NCBI GenBank assembly: GCA_002150995.1
Contig: MDHJ01000001.1
Location: forward strand, 868,001-932,000
Direction of reading: 5' to 3'
Origin: Clavibacter michiganensis
GTDB lineage: Bacteria; Actinomycetota; Actinomycetes; Actinomycetales; Microbacteriaceae
DNA length: 64,000 nt
Shown: piece after piece, positions 1 to 9,910 of the stretch
Layout of the letters: each line of letters starts with the position of its first letter
How positions within the stretch are numbered: the first letter of the stretch is position 1
Notes under the pieces: generated by a model
Seen by the model: only the letters and a program-made list of their open reading frames with translations
Databases searched by the model: none
Told to the model about the DNA's origin: nothing
Position numbers and translations under genes: made by a program

Positions 1-77
1 GCCTGACCGCCCGACCCGCCCGACCTGCCCGACCCGTCCACCCCCCGACCGCACGACCCCCCATCCGAACGCCCATC

Positions 78-93
78 GTCGAAACGCTTCGAC
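78..93. promoter_or_regulatory. LacI-family-type operator upstream of the sugar ABC/glycosidase operon
   Basis: The 16-mer GTCGAAACGCTTCGAC is an inverted repeat (GTCGAA/TTCGAC) around a central CG, the usual shape of a LacI/GalR-family operator. It ends 22 nt before the substrate-binding protein start, so a bound repressor could block transcription of the whole importer and glycosidase run. No LacI gene lies in the window; it may lie just outside. Bases 1-77 are a GACC-rich low-complexity stretch with no gene. Confidence 0.6.
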
Positions 94-115
94 GCATCGC
101 CTCAAGGAAGAAGCC

Positions 116-1414
116 ATGAACCCACGCAGGATCCTCACCTCGCTCGCCGCCGTCAGCGTCGGCGCCCTCCTCCTCGGCGGCTGCTCCGCCTCCGGGGGCG
201 GCGACTCCGCCGCCGGCGGGAAGGTCACCCTCGACTTCTGGTCGTGGGCCCCGAACACGCAGGAGCTCGTCGACACCTGGAACGCCGCCAACCCCGACGT
301 GCAGGTGAAGTACACCGACGCCGGCGGCGGGCGCGACTCGTCCGCCAAGCTGCTCACCGCCAGCCGCGCCGGCAACGCGCCCGACCTGTCCGCGGTCGAG
401 TACACGACCCTCCCGTCGCTCATCGTCGCCGACGTGCCGCTCGACATCACCGAGCAGGTCGCCGACGTCCAGGACGCCTACACCGAGGGCACCTGGGAGC
501 AGGTCACCTTCGACGACCACGTCTTCGCCCTCCCGCAGGACGTCGGCCCGATGGCGCTCGTCTACCGCAGCGACCTCCTCGAGCAGTGGGGCATCCCCGT
601 GCCCACCACCTGGGCCGAGTTCGCCGACGCCGCGCAGAAGGTGCGCGACGCCGACCCCGAGGCGTACATCGCGAGCATCCCCGCCGACCAGTTCGGCTTC
701 TTCGCGGGCGTCGCCACGCAGGCCGGCGCCTCCTGGTGGGACATCTCCGGCAGCACCTGGTCCGTCGGCATCGGCGACGAGCCGTCGCTCGAGGTCGCCG
801 ACTACTTCCAGGACCTCGCCGACCGCGACCTCATCAGCACCGACCCGATCCTCACCCCGGAGTGGAACGCGAAGGCGAACGCCGGCAAGTTCCTGTCGTG
901 GCCGTCGGCGCTCTGGGCGCCCGGCGTGATCGAGGGCGTCGCGCCCGACACCATCGGGAAGTGGTCGATGAGCCCGCTGCCCGAGTGGACGCCCGGCGAG
1001 GCGGCCGTGGCGTACCAGGGCGGATCCGGCGTCATCGTGACGAAGGGATCCGAGCACCCGGAGGAGGCCGCGGCCTTCGCCAAGTGGCTGAACGCCAGCG
1101 ACGAGGGCGCGGAGCTCGTGCTGAACGTGCAGAACGGGTACCCGGCCGCCGTCAGCGGCCAGGAGGCCGCCGCCGAGAGCGCGCCGCCGGCCCTCATGCC
1201 GCAGCAGACCGACTACTACCGCATCGCCGCGGACATCTCGTCCGACACCATCCCGGTCACCTGGGGCCCGAACGTCAACGTCGCCGAGACGGCCATGACC
1301 GACGCGCTCAACAAGGCGATCTCCGACGGCACCCCGTGGCGTGACGCGTTCACCGCGGTGCAGGCGACCGTGGAGGCGGACATGACGAAGTCCGGCTTCA
1401 CCGTGGCCGACTGA
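116..1414 (+). CDS. Sugar ABC transporter substrate-binding lipoprotein
   Basis: Extracellular solute-binding protein of the family 1 (MalE/UgpB-like) type, 432 residues. The N-terminus is a lipoprotein signal: MNPRR, a hydrophobic stretch, then lipobox LGGC with the acylated Cys at residue 23 and a Ser/Gly-rich linker. The mature part begins with a typical VTLDFWSWAP strand. AAGGAAGAAG sits just before the ATG. Two MalF/MalG-type permeases follow 11 nt downstream, and three glycosidases follow those, so the ligand is probably a plant-derived oligosaccharide. No ATPase gene is present; a shared MsmK/UgpC-type ATPase elsewhere would be needed. Confidence 0.9.
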   Translation: MNPRRILTSLAAVSVGALLLGGCSASGGGDSAAGGKVTLDFWSWAPNTQELVDTWNAANPDVQVKYTDAGGGRDSSAKLLTASRAGNAPDLSAVEYTTLPSLIVADVPLDITEQVADVQDAYTEGTWEQVTFDDHVFALPQDVGPMALVYRSDLLEQWGIPVPTTWAEFADAAQKVRDADPEAYIASIPADQFGFFAGVATQAGASWWDISGSTWSVGIGDEPSLEVADYFQDLADRDLISTDPILTPEWNAKANAGKFLSWPSALWAPGVIEGVAPDTIGKWSMSPLPEWTPGEAAVAYQGGSGVIVTKGSEHPEEAAAFAKWLNASDEGAELVLNVQNGYPAAVSGQEAAAESAPPALMPQQTDYYRIAADISSDTIPVTWGPNVNVAETAMTDALNKAISDGTPWRDAFTAVQATVEADMTKSGFTVAD

Positions 1415-1425
1415 CGGAGGCGCCC

Positions 1426-2397
1426 GTGACCACCACGCCCGTCGCCGCGGCGCAGGCGGCCGAGCCCCGGCGCACGCCGGTCGCACGGGGCGGCACCCGC
1501 CGCCGCCCCGTGCGGTGGGCGCCGTACCTGTTCGCCGCGCCCGCCGTGATCCTCTTCGTCGTCTTCATGCTCGTGCCGATCGTCTACGCGGCGTGGCTGA
1601 GCCTGCAGACCTACCGCCTCGAGGGCGGCGGCATCCTCGGCACGCGCGTGCAGGTGTTCGCCGGGCTCGACAACTACGCGGCCGTCCTCTCCGACCCCGA
1701 GCTCACCGCCGGCTTCGGCCGGCTCGCGATCTACGGGATCATCTCCGTGCCGCTGACCCTCGGCCTCGCGCTGCTGTTCGCGCTCATGCTCGACGTGCCC
1801 GCCGCCCGGGCGACCCGGTTCGCGCGCACGGCGATCTTCATCCCGTACGCGGTGCCCGGCGTGGTCGCGGCGCTCCTCTGGGGCTTCATGTACCTGCCCG
1901 GGACGAGCCCGTTCTCGGCCGTGTCCGAGGCCCTCGGCGGCGGCGCGATCCCGTTCCTCGGCGAGCCCGCGATCTACGCCTCCGTCGCGAACATCGCGAT
2001 CTGGGGCGGCGTCGGCTTCAACATGATCATCATCTACACGTCGCTGCGCGGCGTGCCGGCGGAGATCTACGAGGCCGCGCGGATCGACGGCGCCGGAGAG
2101 CTGCAGATCGCGCTCCGCATCAAGATCCCGCTGGTGGTGCCCGCCCTCGTGCTCACCGGCATCTTCTCCCTCATCGGCGCGCTGCAGCTCTACGGCGAGC
2201 CGACCACTCTCAAGCCGCTGACCAACGTCATCAGCCAGACCTGGGTGCCCCTCATGACCATCTACCGCAACGCCTTCCTCACCGACGACCTGCCGGGCGC
2301 CGCCGCGCTCTCGGTGGTGCTCGCGCTCGGGACGGTGCTCGTGTCCGCGCTCGTGCTGTGGATCACGAACCGCCGCACCGCGGGGTCCGTCTCGTGA
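1426..2397 (+). CDS. Sugar ABC transporter permease (MalF/UgpA type)
   Basis: Inner-membrane permease of 323 residues with six predicted transmembrane segments after a basic, Ala/Arg-rich N-terminus of about 30 residues. The ATPase-coupling EAA loop is visible as EAARIDGAGELQIALRIKIP near residue 215. The GTG start follows a GGAGG-containing spacer 11 nt after the lipoprotein gene. The stop overlaps the next permease start in a GTGA, indicating translational coupling. It should pair with the next gene to form the heterodimeric channel. Confidence 0.9.
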   Translation: MTTTPVAAAQAAEPRRTPVARGGTRRRPVRWAPYLFAAPAVILFVVFMLVPIVYAAWLSLQTYRLEGGGILGTRVQVFAGLDNYAAVLSDPELTAGFGRLAIYGIISVPLTLGLALLFALMLDVPAARATRFARTAIFIPYAVPGVVAALLWGFMYLPGTSPFSAVSEALGGGAIPFLGEPAIYASVANIAIWGGVGFNMIIIYTSLRGVPAEIYEAARIDGAGELQIALRIKIPLVVPALVLTGIFSLIGALQLYGEPTTLKPLTNVISQTWVPLMTIYRNAFLTDDLPGAAALSVVLALGTVLVSALVLWITNRRTAGSVS

Positions 2398-3326
2398 CCG
2401 CCGTCACCGCGGAGCGCCGGGCCGAGCTCGACGCCGAGCGTCGGACGCCGACGCGCGGCGGCTCCTCGGCGCCGCGGCGGAGGGCCCGGCAGGGCTCGCT
2501 CGCCGGCCGGGTCATCCCGACCACCGTGCTCCTCATCGGCGCGCTCTACTGCCTCATCCCCGTGGCGTGGGTGTTCAGCGCGACGACGAAGGGGCGGAGC
2601 GAGCTCTTCACGACGTTCTCGTTCGCGCCGGGGACGGGCCTCGTGGACAACCTCCGCGACCTGTTCACCTACGGCGGCGGGCAGTACGGCATGTGGGCCC
2701 TCAACTCGCTGCTGTACGCGGGCCTCGGCGGCGTGCTCTCCACCGTCGTCTCGGCGATGTGCGGCTACGCGCTCGCCAAGTACGAGTTCCGCGGGCGGAG
2801 CCTGATCTTCTACTCGATCCTCGGCGGCGTGCTCATCCCGGGCATCACGCTCGCGATCCCGCAGTACCTGCTGCTGTCGCAGCTGGGGCTCGCGGGCGGC
2901 TACCTGGCCGTGCTCCTGCCGCTCGTCATCAGCCCCTTCGGGATCTACCTCTCCCGCGTCTACGCGGCCTCGGCGATCCCGCAGGACACGATGGAGGCCG
3001 CGCGGCTCGACGGCGCGGGGGAGTGGCGGATCTTCCGGTCCATCGCGATCCCGATGATGCTGCCCGGCATGGTGACGGTGTTCATGCTCCAGTTCGTGGG
3101 CATCTGGAACAACTTCCTCCTGCCGTTCGTGATGCTGAGCGACCAGGACAGCTACCCGCTGACGGTCGGCCTCTACACGCTGCTGTCCAAGGGCTCGGGG
3201 ACGCCGGCGCTGTACTCGCTGGCCATCGCCGGCGCGGCGGTCTCGATCATCCCGCTCGTGCTGCTGATGCTGTTCCTGCAGCGCTTCTGGCGGCTCGACC
3301 TGCTCTCCGGCGGCCTCAAGGGCTGA
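2394..3326 (+). CDS. Sugar ABC transporter permease (MalG/UgpE type)
   Basis: Second permease, 310 residues from the GTG that overlaps the upstream stop codon by 4 nt. An unusually long charged N-terminal tail of about 38 residues precedes the first membrane segment. The EAA loop reads EAARLDGAGEWRIFRSIAIP and lies in the C-terminal half, as in MalG proteins. The frame opens further upstream, but that part only overlaps the first permease. Residues and order match carbohydrate-uptake family 1 importers. Confidence 0.9.
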   Translation: MTAVTAERRAELDAERRTPTRGGSSAPRRRARQGSLAGRVIPTTVLLIGALYCLIPVAWVFSATTKGRSELFTTFSFAPGTGLVDNLRDLFTYGGGQYGMWALNSLLYAGLGGVLSTVVSAMCGYALAKYEFRGRSLIFYSILGGVLIPGITLAIPQYLLLSQLGLAGGYLAVLLPLVISPFGIYLSRVYAASAIPQDTMEAARLDGAGEWRIFRSIAIPMMLPGMVTVFMLQFVGIWNNFLLPFVMLSDQDSYPLTVGLYTLLSKGSGTPALYSLAIAGAAVSIIPLVLLMLFLQRFWRLDLLSGGLKG

Positions 3327-3440
3327 CCGGCAGGGCCGGGGCGGCGGCCGCGTCCGCCGCCCCGGTCCCCACCTCCCGCATCCCGTCCCTCCCCGCCCCG
3401 CGGCGCCGCACGCGCACCGCCCACCTTCGAAGGCGAAGAC

Positions 3441-5482
3441 ATGACACGCATCCGCTCCCGCTCGTCCGACCTGCCCGCGGGCACGACGTTCCCGCCCATC
3501 GCCCGTGGCTTCGCCCTCGGCGGCGACTACAGCCCCGAGCAGTGGCCCGAGGAGGTGTGGGCCGAGGACGTCGAGCTGATGCGCCGCGCCGGCGTCAACT
3601 CCGTGAACCTCGGCGTGTTCTCCTGGGGGCTCATCGAGGTCGCCGACGGCGAGTTCGACTGGGGCTGGCTCGACCGCATCATGGACCTCCTGCACGAGGG
3701 CGGCATCGGCGTGAACCTCGCGACCCCCACCGCGGCCCCGCCGATCTGGCTCATGCGGGCGCACCCGGAGATCGCGTGCGTCACCGACACCGGGGTGCGG
3801 CTCGCCCAGGGCGGGCGCCTCGCGTGGTCGCCGGCCTCCGCCGTCTTCCGCCGCTACGCGCTGCGGCTCGTGGAGCGCATGGCGGAGCGCTACGGCACGC
3901 ACCCGGCGCTCCGCATGTGGCACATCAGCAACGAGCTCGGCAACGAGAACGCGCACGACTACGGCGACGAGACGGCCGCGGCCTTCCAGGACTGGCTGCG
4001 CGCCCGCTTCGCGACGATCGAGGACCTCGTCGAGGCGTGGGGCACGGCCTTCTGGGGCCACCGCTACACGTCGTTCGACCAGGTCCTGCCGCCCCGCTTC
4101 TCGGGCACGAGCCACAACCCCGGCCTGCAGCTGGCGTTCGAGCGATACACGTCCGACGCGCTGCTCGGCCACCACCTCGCCGAGCGCGCGGTGCTCCGCC
4201 GCATCACGCCGCAGATCCCCGTGACCACCAACTTCATGGTGCAGAACCACCCGGGCCTCGCGGACTACCGGCGCTGGGCGGAGGAGGTCGACCTCGTCTC
4301 CAACGACCACTACACGATCGCCGCCGACCCCGAGCGGCACGGCGAGCTGTCCTTCAGCGCCGACCGGGTGCGCGGCATGGCGCACGGCGACCCGTGGCTG
4401 CTCATCGAGCACAGCACCTCGGCCGTCAACTGGCAGCCGCGCAACCGCGCAAAGTCGCCCGGCGAGCTCGCCCGGAACAGCCTCGCCCACATCGCGCGCG
4501 GCGCGGAGGGCGCGCTCTTCTTCCAGTGGCGGCAGTCGACGGGCGGGAGCGAGCAGTTCCACTCCGCCGTCGTGCCGCACGCGGGATCCGACACCCGCGT
4601 CTACCGGGAGGTCGCGGAGCTCGGGGCGCTGCTCGGCCGGATCCGCGAGGTCGCCGGCAGCCGCGTCGAGCGGGCCCGGGTGGCGATCCTCATGGACCAC
4701 GTCGCGTGGACCGCGCTCCGCTGCGGCCCCAAGCCCAGCGTGGACGTGACCGCGCTCGACGCCCCGCTCACGCTGCACCGGGAGCTCACCGCCCGCGGAT
4801 CGCCGTCGACGTGCTCCACCCCGACGACGACCTCGACGGGTACGCCGTCGTCCTCGCGCCGACCCTGTTCGCCCTCACGCCCGAGGGCGCCGCGTCGCTC
4901 ACCGCCTTCGTCGAGGGCGGCGGCCACCTGGCGGTCACGTACCTCTCGGGCATCGTCGACCGGCACAACCGGGTGGTCGCGGGCGGATACCCCGGACTCC
5001 TGCGCGGGCTCCTCGGCGTCCGCGTCGAGGAGCCCGCCCCGCTGCTCGCGGACGAGGAGGTGCTGCTGGATCCGCCCGGCCGCGTCCGCATCTGGACGGA
5101 GCGCCTCCGCGCCGACGACGCGGAGGTCGTGGCGTCGTACGCCTCCGGCGATCTCGCGGGACTGCCCGCCGTGACCCGCGCCCGCCGCGGCCGCGGCACC
5201 GCGACCTACGTCTCCACCCACCTCGACCGCGAGCGCGCGGGCGCCCTCGTCGACGACCTGGTCGGTCGCGCGGGCATCGCCCCGGTCGCCTCCGCCGAGG
5301 CGGGGCTCGAGCTGGTCCGGCGCGTCGGCGACGACGCGTCCTGGCTGTTCGCCATCAACCACACCGACCGCGACCTGCGGCTCGACGTCGACGGGCTCGA
5401 CCTCGTCACCGGCGAGCGCACGGCGGCCGGCAGCCGCGTGACGGCAGGCGCCGTCGCCGTCATCCGAGAGGACGCACGATGA
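3441..5482 (+). CDS. GH42 beta-galactosidase, frameshifted as given
   Basis: Family 42 glycoside hydrolase that removes terminal beta-galactose. The TIM barrel starts at GGDYSPEQWP; the acid/base Glu is E165 (SNELGNEN) and the nucleophile is E323 (LLIEHST...VNW). The frame breaks near 4797: after LTARG the coding continues in another frame as IAVDVLHPDDDLDGY through the trimerization and C-terminal domains to the TGA at 5482. One lost base (expected GGC or GGG before ATC) explains the break; corrected length is about 680 residues, normal for the family. The stop overlaps the next ATG (ATGA). Both catalytic residues lie before the break, but the C-terminal domains would be lost if the break were real. 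Confidence 0.85.
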
Positions 5483-7800
5483 GGTTCACCGACGGGTTCT
5501 GGCAGACGAGGCCGGGCGTCGACGCGCAGTACGCCCAGGAGGCGTACGACGTCGAGGCCGACGGCGACACGCTGCGGGCGTACGCGCCCACCAAGCGCAT
5601 CCAGGGGCGGGGCGACACGCTCAACCGGCCGCTGCTCACGGTGACGCTCTCCTCGCCCCTCGAGGGCGTGGTGCGCGTGCGGATCGAGCACCACCGCGGC
5701 GGCACCCCGTCGCCCGGGTTCGACCTGGTGGGCGCGGTCGAGGGAACCGGCGTCGCGCACGCGGACGAGACCGGCGGCACGCTCACCACGGGCTCCCTCA
5801 CCGCGCGCATCACGAAGGGCGCGCCCTGGGACCTGACCTTCGAGTCGGGCGTGCGCGTGCTCACCTCCAGCGGCCACAAGTCGGTGGGCTACATGACCCT
5901 CGACGAGGGCGCCCCGGTCGCGGCCGAGCCCACGGGCACGGCGGGCATCACCACCACGGGCCTCGCGCCGTCGCGCACGTACGTGCACGAGCAGCTGAGC
6001 CTCGGCGTGGGCGAGCTCGTCTACGGCCTCGGCGAGCGGTTCGGGCCGCTCATCAAGAACGGCCAGTCGGTCGACGTCTGGAACGCCGACGGCGGCACCT
6101 CGAGCGAGCAGTCGTACAAGAGCATCCCGTTCTACCTCACCAACCGCGGCTACGGCGTGCTGGTGAACCAGCCCGAGCACGTGTCGTTCGAGGTGGGCAG
6201 CGAGACCGTGGAGCGCGTGCAGTTCAGCACCGCGGGGGAGGCCATCGAGTACCTGGTCTTCGACGGGCCCACCCCGAAGGACGTGCTCGCGCGCTACACC
6301 GAGCTGACCGGCCGCCCCGCGCGGGTCCCCGCCTGGTCCTACGGCCTGTGGCTCTCCACCTCGTTCACCACCCAGTACGACGAGGAGACGGTCACCCGCT
6401 TCATCGAGGGCATGCGCGAGCGCGACCTGCCCATGTCGGTGTTCCACTTCGACTGCTTCTGGATGCGCGAGTTCACCTGGACCGACCTCGTCTGGGACGC
6501 CCGCGTGTTCCCCGACCCCGAGGGCATGCTGGCGCGCCTGCACGACCGGGGGCTGCACGTGAGCGCGTGGATCAACCCGTACATCGCGCAGCGCTCGGTG
6601 CTGTTCGAGGAGGCGCGCGCCCTCGGGCACCTCGTGCGCCGGCCCGACGGCAGCGTCTGGCAGTGGGACATGTGGCAGGCCGGCATGGCGCTCGTCGACT
6701 TCACGAGCCCCGCCGCGACCCGATGGTTCCAGGACAAGCTCCGCGGCCTCCTCGACCAGGGTGTCGACGCGCTCAAGACCGACTTCGGCGAGCGGATCCC
6801 GCTCGACGTCGTCTGGGCCGACGGCACCGCCCCCGAGGCCATGCACAACTGGTACACGCAGCTCTACAACCAGGCCGTCTTCGAGGTGCTCGAGGAGCAC
6901 CGCGGCGAGGGCGACGCCGTGCTCTTCGCCCGCAGCGCCACCACGGGCGGGCAGCGCATGCCGGTGCACTGGGGCGGCGACAACTCCTCCTCCTTCGAGT
7001 CGATGGCGGAGACCCTGCGCGGCGGCCTGTCGCTCGCGTTCAGCGGCTTCGGCTTCTGGAGCCACGACATCGGCGGCTTCGAGGGCACGCCCGATCCGGA
7101 GGTCTTCAAGCGCTGGGTCGCGTTCGGCATGATGAGCAGCCACTCGCGCCTGCACGGATCCACCAGCTACCGCGTGCCGTGGGCCTTCGACGAGGAGGCC
7201 GTCGACGTGACGCGCGCCTTCTCGCGCCTGAAGCTCAGCCTGATGCCGTACCTGCACCAGGTGGGCATCGAGGCGCACGAGACGGGCGTCCCGTTCATGC
7301 GGCCCATGCAGCTGGAGTTCCCCGGGGACCCGGCCGTCGCGCACCTGGACCGGCAGTACATGCTCGGCCCGGACCTGCTCGTCGCGCCCGTGTTCCGCGC
7401 CGACGGCGAGGTCGAGTACCACCTGCCCGCCGGCACCTGGACGAACCTGCTCACGGGCGAGGTCCGGACCGGCGGCGGCTGGCACCGCGAGGTCCACGAC
7501 GTCATGAGCCTGCCCGTGTGGGTGCGCGAGGGCGCCGTGCTCGCCACCACCGAGCGCGTCGACCGGCCCGACCACGACCACCTCGACGGGCTGATCGTCA
7601 CCATCCACCCGGGTGGCACCGGCACGCGCACCACCCGCGTCACGAGCCCCACCACCGGGCGGCGGGTGGACGTGCGCGTCGTGCACGGCCAGGATGGCGT
7701 CGAGGTCACGGCCGATCCCGACGTGCCGCTGCGCGTGCGCCTGCACGGCGGGCCCCTCACCAGCCTCACCGACGGAAAGGCCACCCTCAGCCATGACTGA
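5479..7800 (+). CDS. yicI: GH31 alpha-xylosidase (YicI-like)
   Basis: Family 31 glycoside hydrolase of 773 residues, almost the length of E. coli YicI. The nucleophile motif is KTDFGERIP with D435, the form found in alpha-xylosidases, and the acid/base is D501 in HWGGDN. An N-terminal beta-sandwich, a TIM barrel (about 270-590) and C-terminal beta domains are in order. It should release alpha-1,6-linked xylose from xyloglucan oligosaccharides (isoprimeverose units). The ATG overlaps the GH42 stop, and its own stop overlaps the GH1 start by 8 nt. There is no signal peptide, so it acts in the cytoplasm on imported substrate. Other GH31 activities are less likely because of the GERIP motif. Confidence 0.88.
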   Translation: MRFTDGFWQTRPGVDAQYAQEAYDVEADGDTLRAYAPTKRIQGRGDTLNRPLLTVTLSSPLEGVVRVRIEHHRGGTPSPGFDLVGAVEGTGVAHADETGGTLTTGSLTARITKGAPWDLTFESGVRVLTSSGHKSVGYMTLDEGAPVAAEPTGTAGITTTGLAPSRTYVHEQLSLGVGELVYGLGERFGPLIKNGQSVDVWNADGGTSSEQSYKSIPFYLTNRGYGVLVNQPEHVSFEVGSETVERVQFSTAGEAIEYLVFDGPTPKDVLARYTELTGRPARVPAWSYGLWLSTSFTTQYDEETVTRFIEGMRERDLPMSVFHFDCFWMREFTWTDLVWDARVFPDPEGMLARLHDRGLHVSAWINPYIAQRSVLFEEARALGHLVRRPDGSVWQWDMWQAGMALVDFTSPAATRWFQDKLRGLLDQGVDALKTDFGERIPLDVVWADGTAPEAMHNWYTQLYNQAVFEVLEEHRGEGDAVLFARSATTGGQRMPVHWGGDNSSSFESMAETLRGGLSLAFSGFGFWSHDIGGFEGTPDPEVFKRWVAFGMMSSHSRLHGSTSYRVPWAFDEEAVDVTRAFSRLKLSLMPYLHQVGIEAHETGVPFMRPMQLEFPGDPAVAHLDRQYMLGPDLLVAPVFRADGEVEYHLPAGTWTNLLTGEVRTGGGWHREVHDVMSLPVWVREGAVLATTERVDRPDHDHLDGLIVTIHPGGTGTRTTRVTSPTTGRRVDVRVVHGQDGVEVTADPDVPLRVRLHGGPLTSLTDGKATLSHD

Positions 7801-9286
7801 CGCACACCCCGCTGCCGCAGCCGCCGCCCCCGACGACCGGGGCACGGGCCTGGAGTTCCCGCCGGGCTTCCTGTTCGGATCCGCGACGGCCGCGTACCAG
7901 ATCGAGGGCGCGGTGCACGAGGGCGGCCGCGGGGAGTCCATCTGGGACTCCTTCAGCCGCACCCCCGGCAAGGTCCTGGGCGGCGACACGGGCGACGTGG
8001 CGGACGACCACTACCACCGGCTCGAGTCGGACCTCGACATGATGCAGGCGCTCGGGCTGGAGGCGTACCGGTTCTCGATCGCGTGGCCGCGCATCCAGGC
8101 CACCGGGCGCGGGCCCGCGAACCCCGAGGGGCTGGCGTTCTACGGGCGGCTCGTCGACGGGCTCGTCGCGCGCGGCATCACGCCCATCGCGACCCTGTAC
8201 CACTGGGACCTGCCCCAGGCGCTCGAGGACGAGGGCGGCTGGACGAACCGCGAGACCGCGTACGCGTTCGCCGACTACGCCCGCATCATGGGCGAGGCGC
8301 TCGGCGACCGCATCGGCACCTGGACCACCCTCAACGAGCCGTGGTGCTCCGCGTACCTCGGCTACGCGGCCGGCGTGCACGCGCCGGGCCGCACCGACGC
8401 GGAGGAGTCGTTCCGGGCCGTGCACCACCTCAACCTCGCGCACGGCCTCGCGGTCGCGGCGCTGAAGGAGGTGGTGCCCGCCGACGCGCGCTTCTCCATC
8501 ACGCTCAACCTGCACGTGATCCGCGGCGAGGGCGAGACGGGCCCGGAGGCCGTCCGCCGCGTCGGGGGAGTGGGCAACCGCCTGTTCCTCGACCCGCTGC
8601 TGAACGGGGCCTACCCGGAGGACGTGCTCGACGACACCGCGGCCATCACCGACTGGTCGTTCGTGCTGCCCGGCGACACGGAGCTCATCCGCCAGCCGCT
8701 CGACCTGCTGGGCGTCAACTACTACAACACCAGCCGGGTGCGGATGCGCGACGGGGCCGCCCCGGCCGGCGGCACCTCCATCCACGGCGACGTCGCCGCC
8801 TCGCCGTTCCCCGGCACCGACGACGTCGACTTCCTCGAGCAGCCGGGCCCCTACACGGCCATGGGCTGGAACATCGAGCCGCAGGGCCTCGAGGACCTGC
8901 TCGTGTCGCTGCACGAGGAGTTCCCCGACCTGCCGCTCATGGTGACGGAGAACGGCGCCGCGTTCGACGACGAGGTGACCGTCGAGGACGGCGTGCGCGC
9001 GGTGCACGACGCCGACCGGATCGACTACCTGTCGCGCCACTTCGCCGCCGCGCATCGGGCGATGGCCCGCGGCGTGGACCTCCGCGGCTACCAGGTGTGG
9101 TCGCTCATGGACAACTTCGAGTGGGCCTTCGGGTACTCGAAGCGGTTCGGCATCGTGCACGTCGACTACGACACGCAGGAGCGGACGCCGAAGGACAGCG
9201 CCCTCTGGTACGCCCGGTTCATCGCGGACCGGGCCATCCCCGCCGCCGACGCCCGCCCCGAGCGCGACGTGCGCCCCGGGGCGTGA
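7793..9286 (+). CDS. GH1 beta-glucosidase
   Basis: Family 1 beta-glucosidase of 497 residues, cytoplasmic. The N-terminal signature FLFGSATAAYQIEGA begins after a 25-residue Ala/Asp-rich extension. The acid/base is E182 in TLNEPW and the nucleophile is E386 in VTENGAA; the C-terminal DNFEWAFGYSKRFG motif is intact. The chosen ATG overlaps the alpha-xylosidase gene by 8 nt. In context it would hydrolyse the beta-1,4-glucosyl backbone exposed after galactose and xylose removal. Substrate choice among beta-glucosides cannot be told from sequence alone. Confidence 0.92.
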   Translation: MTDAHPAAAAAAPDDRGTGLEFPPGFLFGSATAAYQIEGAVHEGGRGESIWDSFSRTPGKVLGGDTGDVADDHYHRLESDLDMMQALGLEAYRFSIAWPRIQATGRGPANPEGLAFYGRLVDGLVARGITPIATLYHWDLPQALEDEGGWTNRETAYAFADYARIMGEALGDRIGTWTTLNEPWCSAYLGYAAGVHAPGRTDAEESFRAVHHLNLAHGLAVAALKEVVPADARFSITLNLHVIRGEGETGPEAVRRVGGVGNRLFLDPLLNGAYPEDVLDDTAAITDWSFVLPGDTELIRQPLDLLGVNYYNTSRVRMRDGAAPAGGTSIHGDVAASPFPGTDDVDFLEQPGPYTAMGWNIEPQGLEDLLVSLHEEFPDLPLMVTENGAAFDDEVTVEDGVRAVHDADRIDYLSRHFAAAHRAMARGVDLRGYQVWSLMDNFEWAFGYSKRFGIVHVDYDTQERTPKDSALWYARFIADRAIPAADARPERDVRPGA

Positions 9287-9849
9287 GCGGGCCCCTGCCC
9301 GGCACCGACGAGCGCGTCGCGCTCGCGCCCGGCATCGTGATGCGGCCCGCCCGCATCACCGACGCCGCGGCCCTCGCGGAGGCGTACCGCGCCAACCGGG
9401 AGCACCTCCGCCCGTTCGAGCCCGCCCGGACCGACGCGTTCTTCACGTCGGCCGGGCAGCGGGCGCAGCTCGCGGGCCGCGTCGCCGAACGGGCGGCGGG
9501 CTCCGGGCTGCCGTACCTCATCGCGGAGGGCGACCGGATCATCGGCCGCTGCGACCTGTTCGCCGTGAAGCGCGGCGCGGCGCTCAGCGCGAGCCTCGGC
9601 TACTGGATCGACCGGGAGCGGCAGGGCGCGGGCCTCGCGACCGCGGCGGCCCGGCAGGCGGTGCGCATCGCGCGCGCCGCGGGGCTGCACCGGCTGGAGG
9701 CGTCGACGCTGGTGGGGAACGGCGGGTCCGAGCGGGTGCTGTCCCGCGCCGGCTTCACCGCGATCGGCGTCGCTCCCGCCTACCTCCGCATCGACGGGGC
9801 GTGGAGCGACCACACGCTGTGGCAGCGCGTGGTGGACGGCGCGCGCTGA
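9283..9849 (+). CDS. GNAT family N-acetyltransferase (RimJ/RimL-like)
   Basis: A 188-residue acetyltransferase starting at a GTG that overlaps the GH1 stop (GTGA). The RimJ/L-type order is visible: N-terminal MRPARITDAAALAEAY, a central LGYWIDRERQGAGLATAA strand that binds acetyl-CoA, and a C-terminal HRLEASTLVGNGGSERVLSRAGF helix region. It probably acetylates a protein N-terminus or a small amine. It is co-transcribed with the glycosidases, but nothing shows a role in sugar use. It is the last gene of the run; the next gene faces it. Confidence 0.85.
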   Translation: MSGPLPGTDERVALAPGIVMRPARITDAAALAEAYRANREHLRPFEPARTDAFFTSAGQRAQLAGRVAERAAGSGLPYLIAEGDRIIGRCDLFAVKRGAALSASLGYWIDRERQGAGLATAAARQAVRIARAAGLHRLEASTLVGNGGSERVLSRAGFTAIGVAPAYLRIDGAWSDHTLWQRVVDGAR

Positions 9850-9910
9850 GCGGCAGCGGCGCGGGATCCGAGCCCAGGTATGCGGGACGCGTCGCCCGGG
9901 ATCCCGAGCC

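Noticed and set aside
2262..4778. An 838-codon minus-strand ORF opposite the permease and GH42 genes
   Set aside because: Arg/Ala/Glu-rich antisense shadow with no domains; the plus-strand genes carry all family motifs.
9850..9910. GGGATCC/GGGATCCC hairpin between the acetyltransferase and MarR genes
   Set aside because: The arms do not pair into a stable stem of more than 7 bp, so it is not called a terminator.
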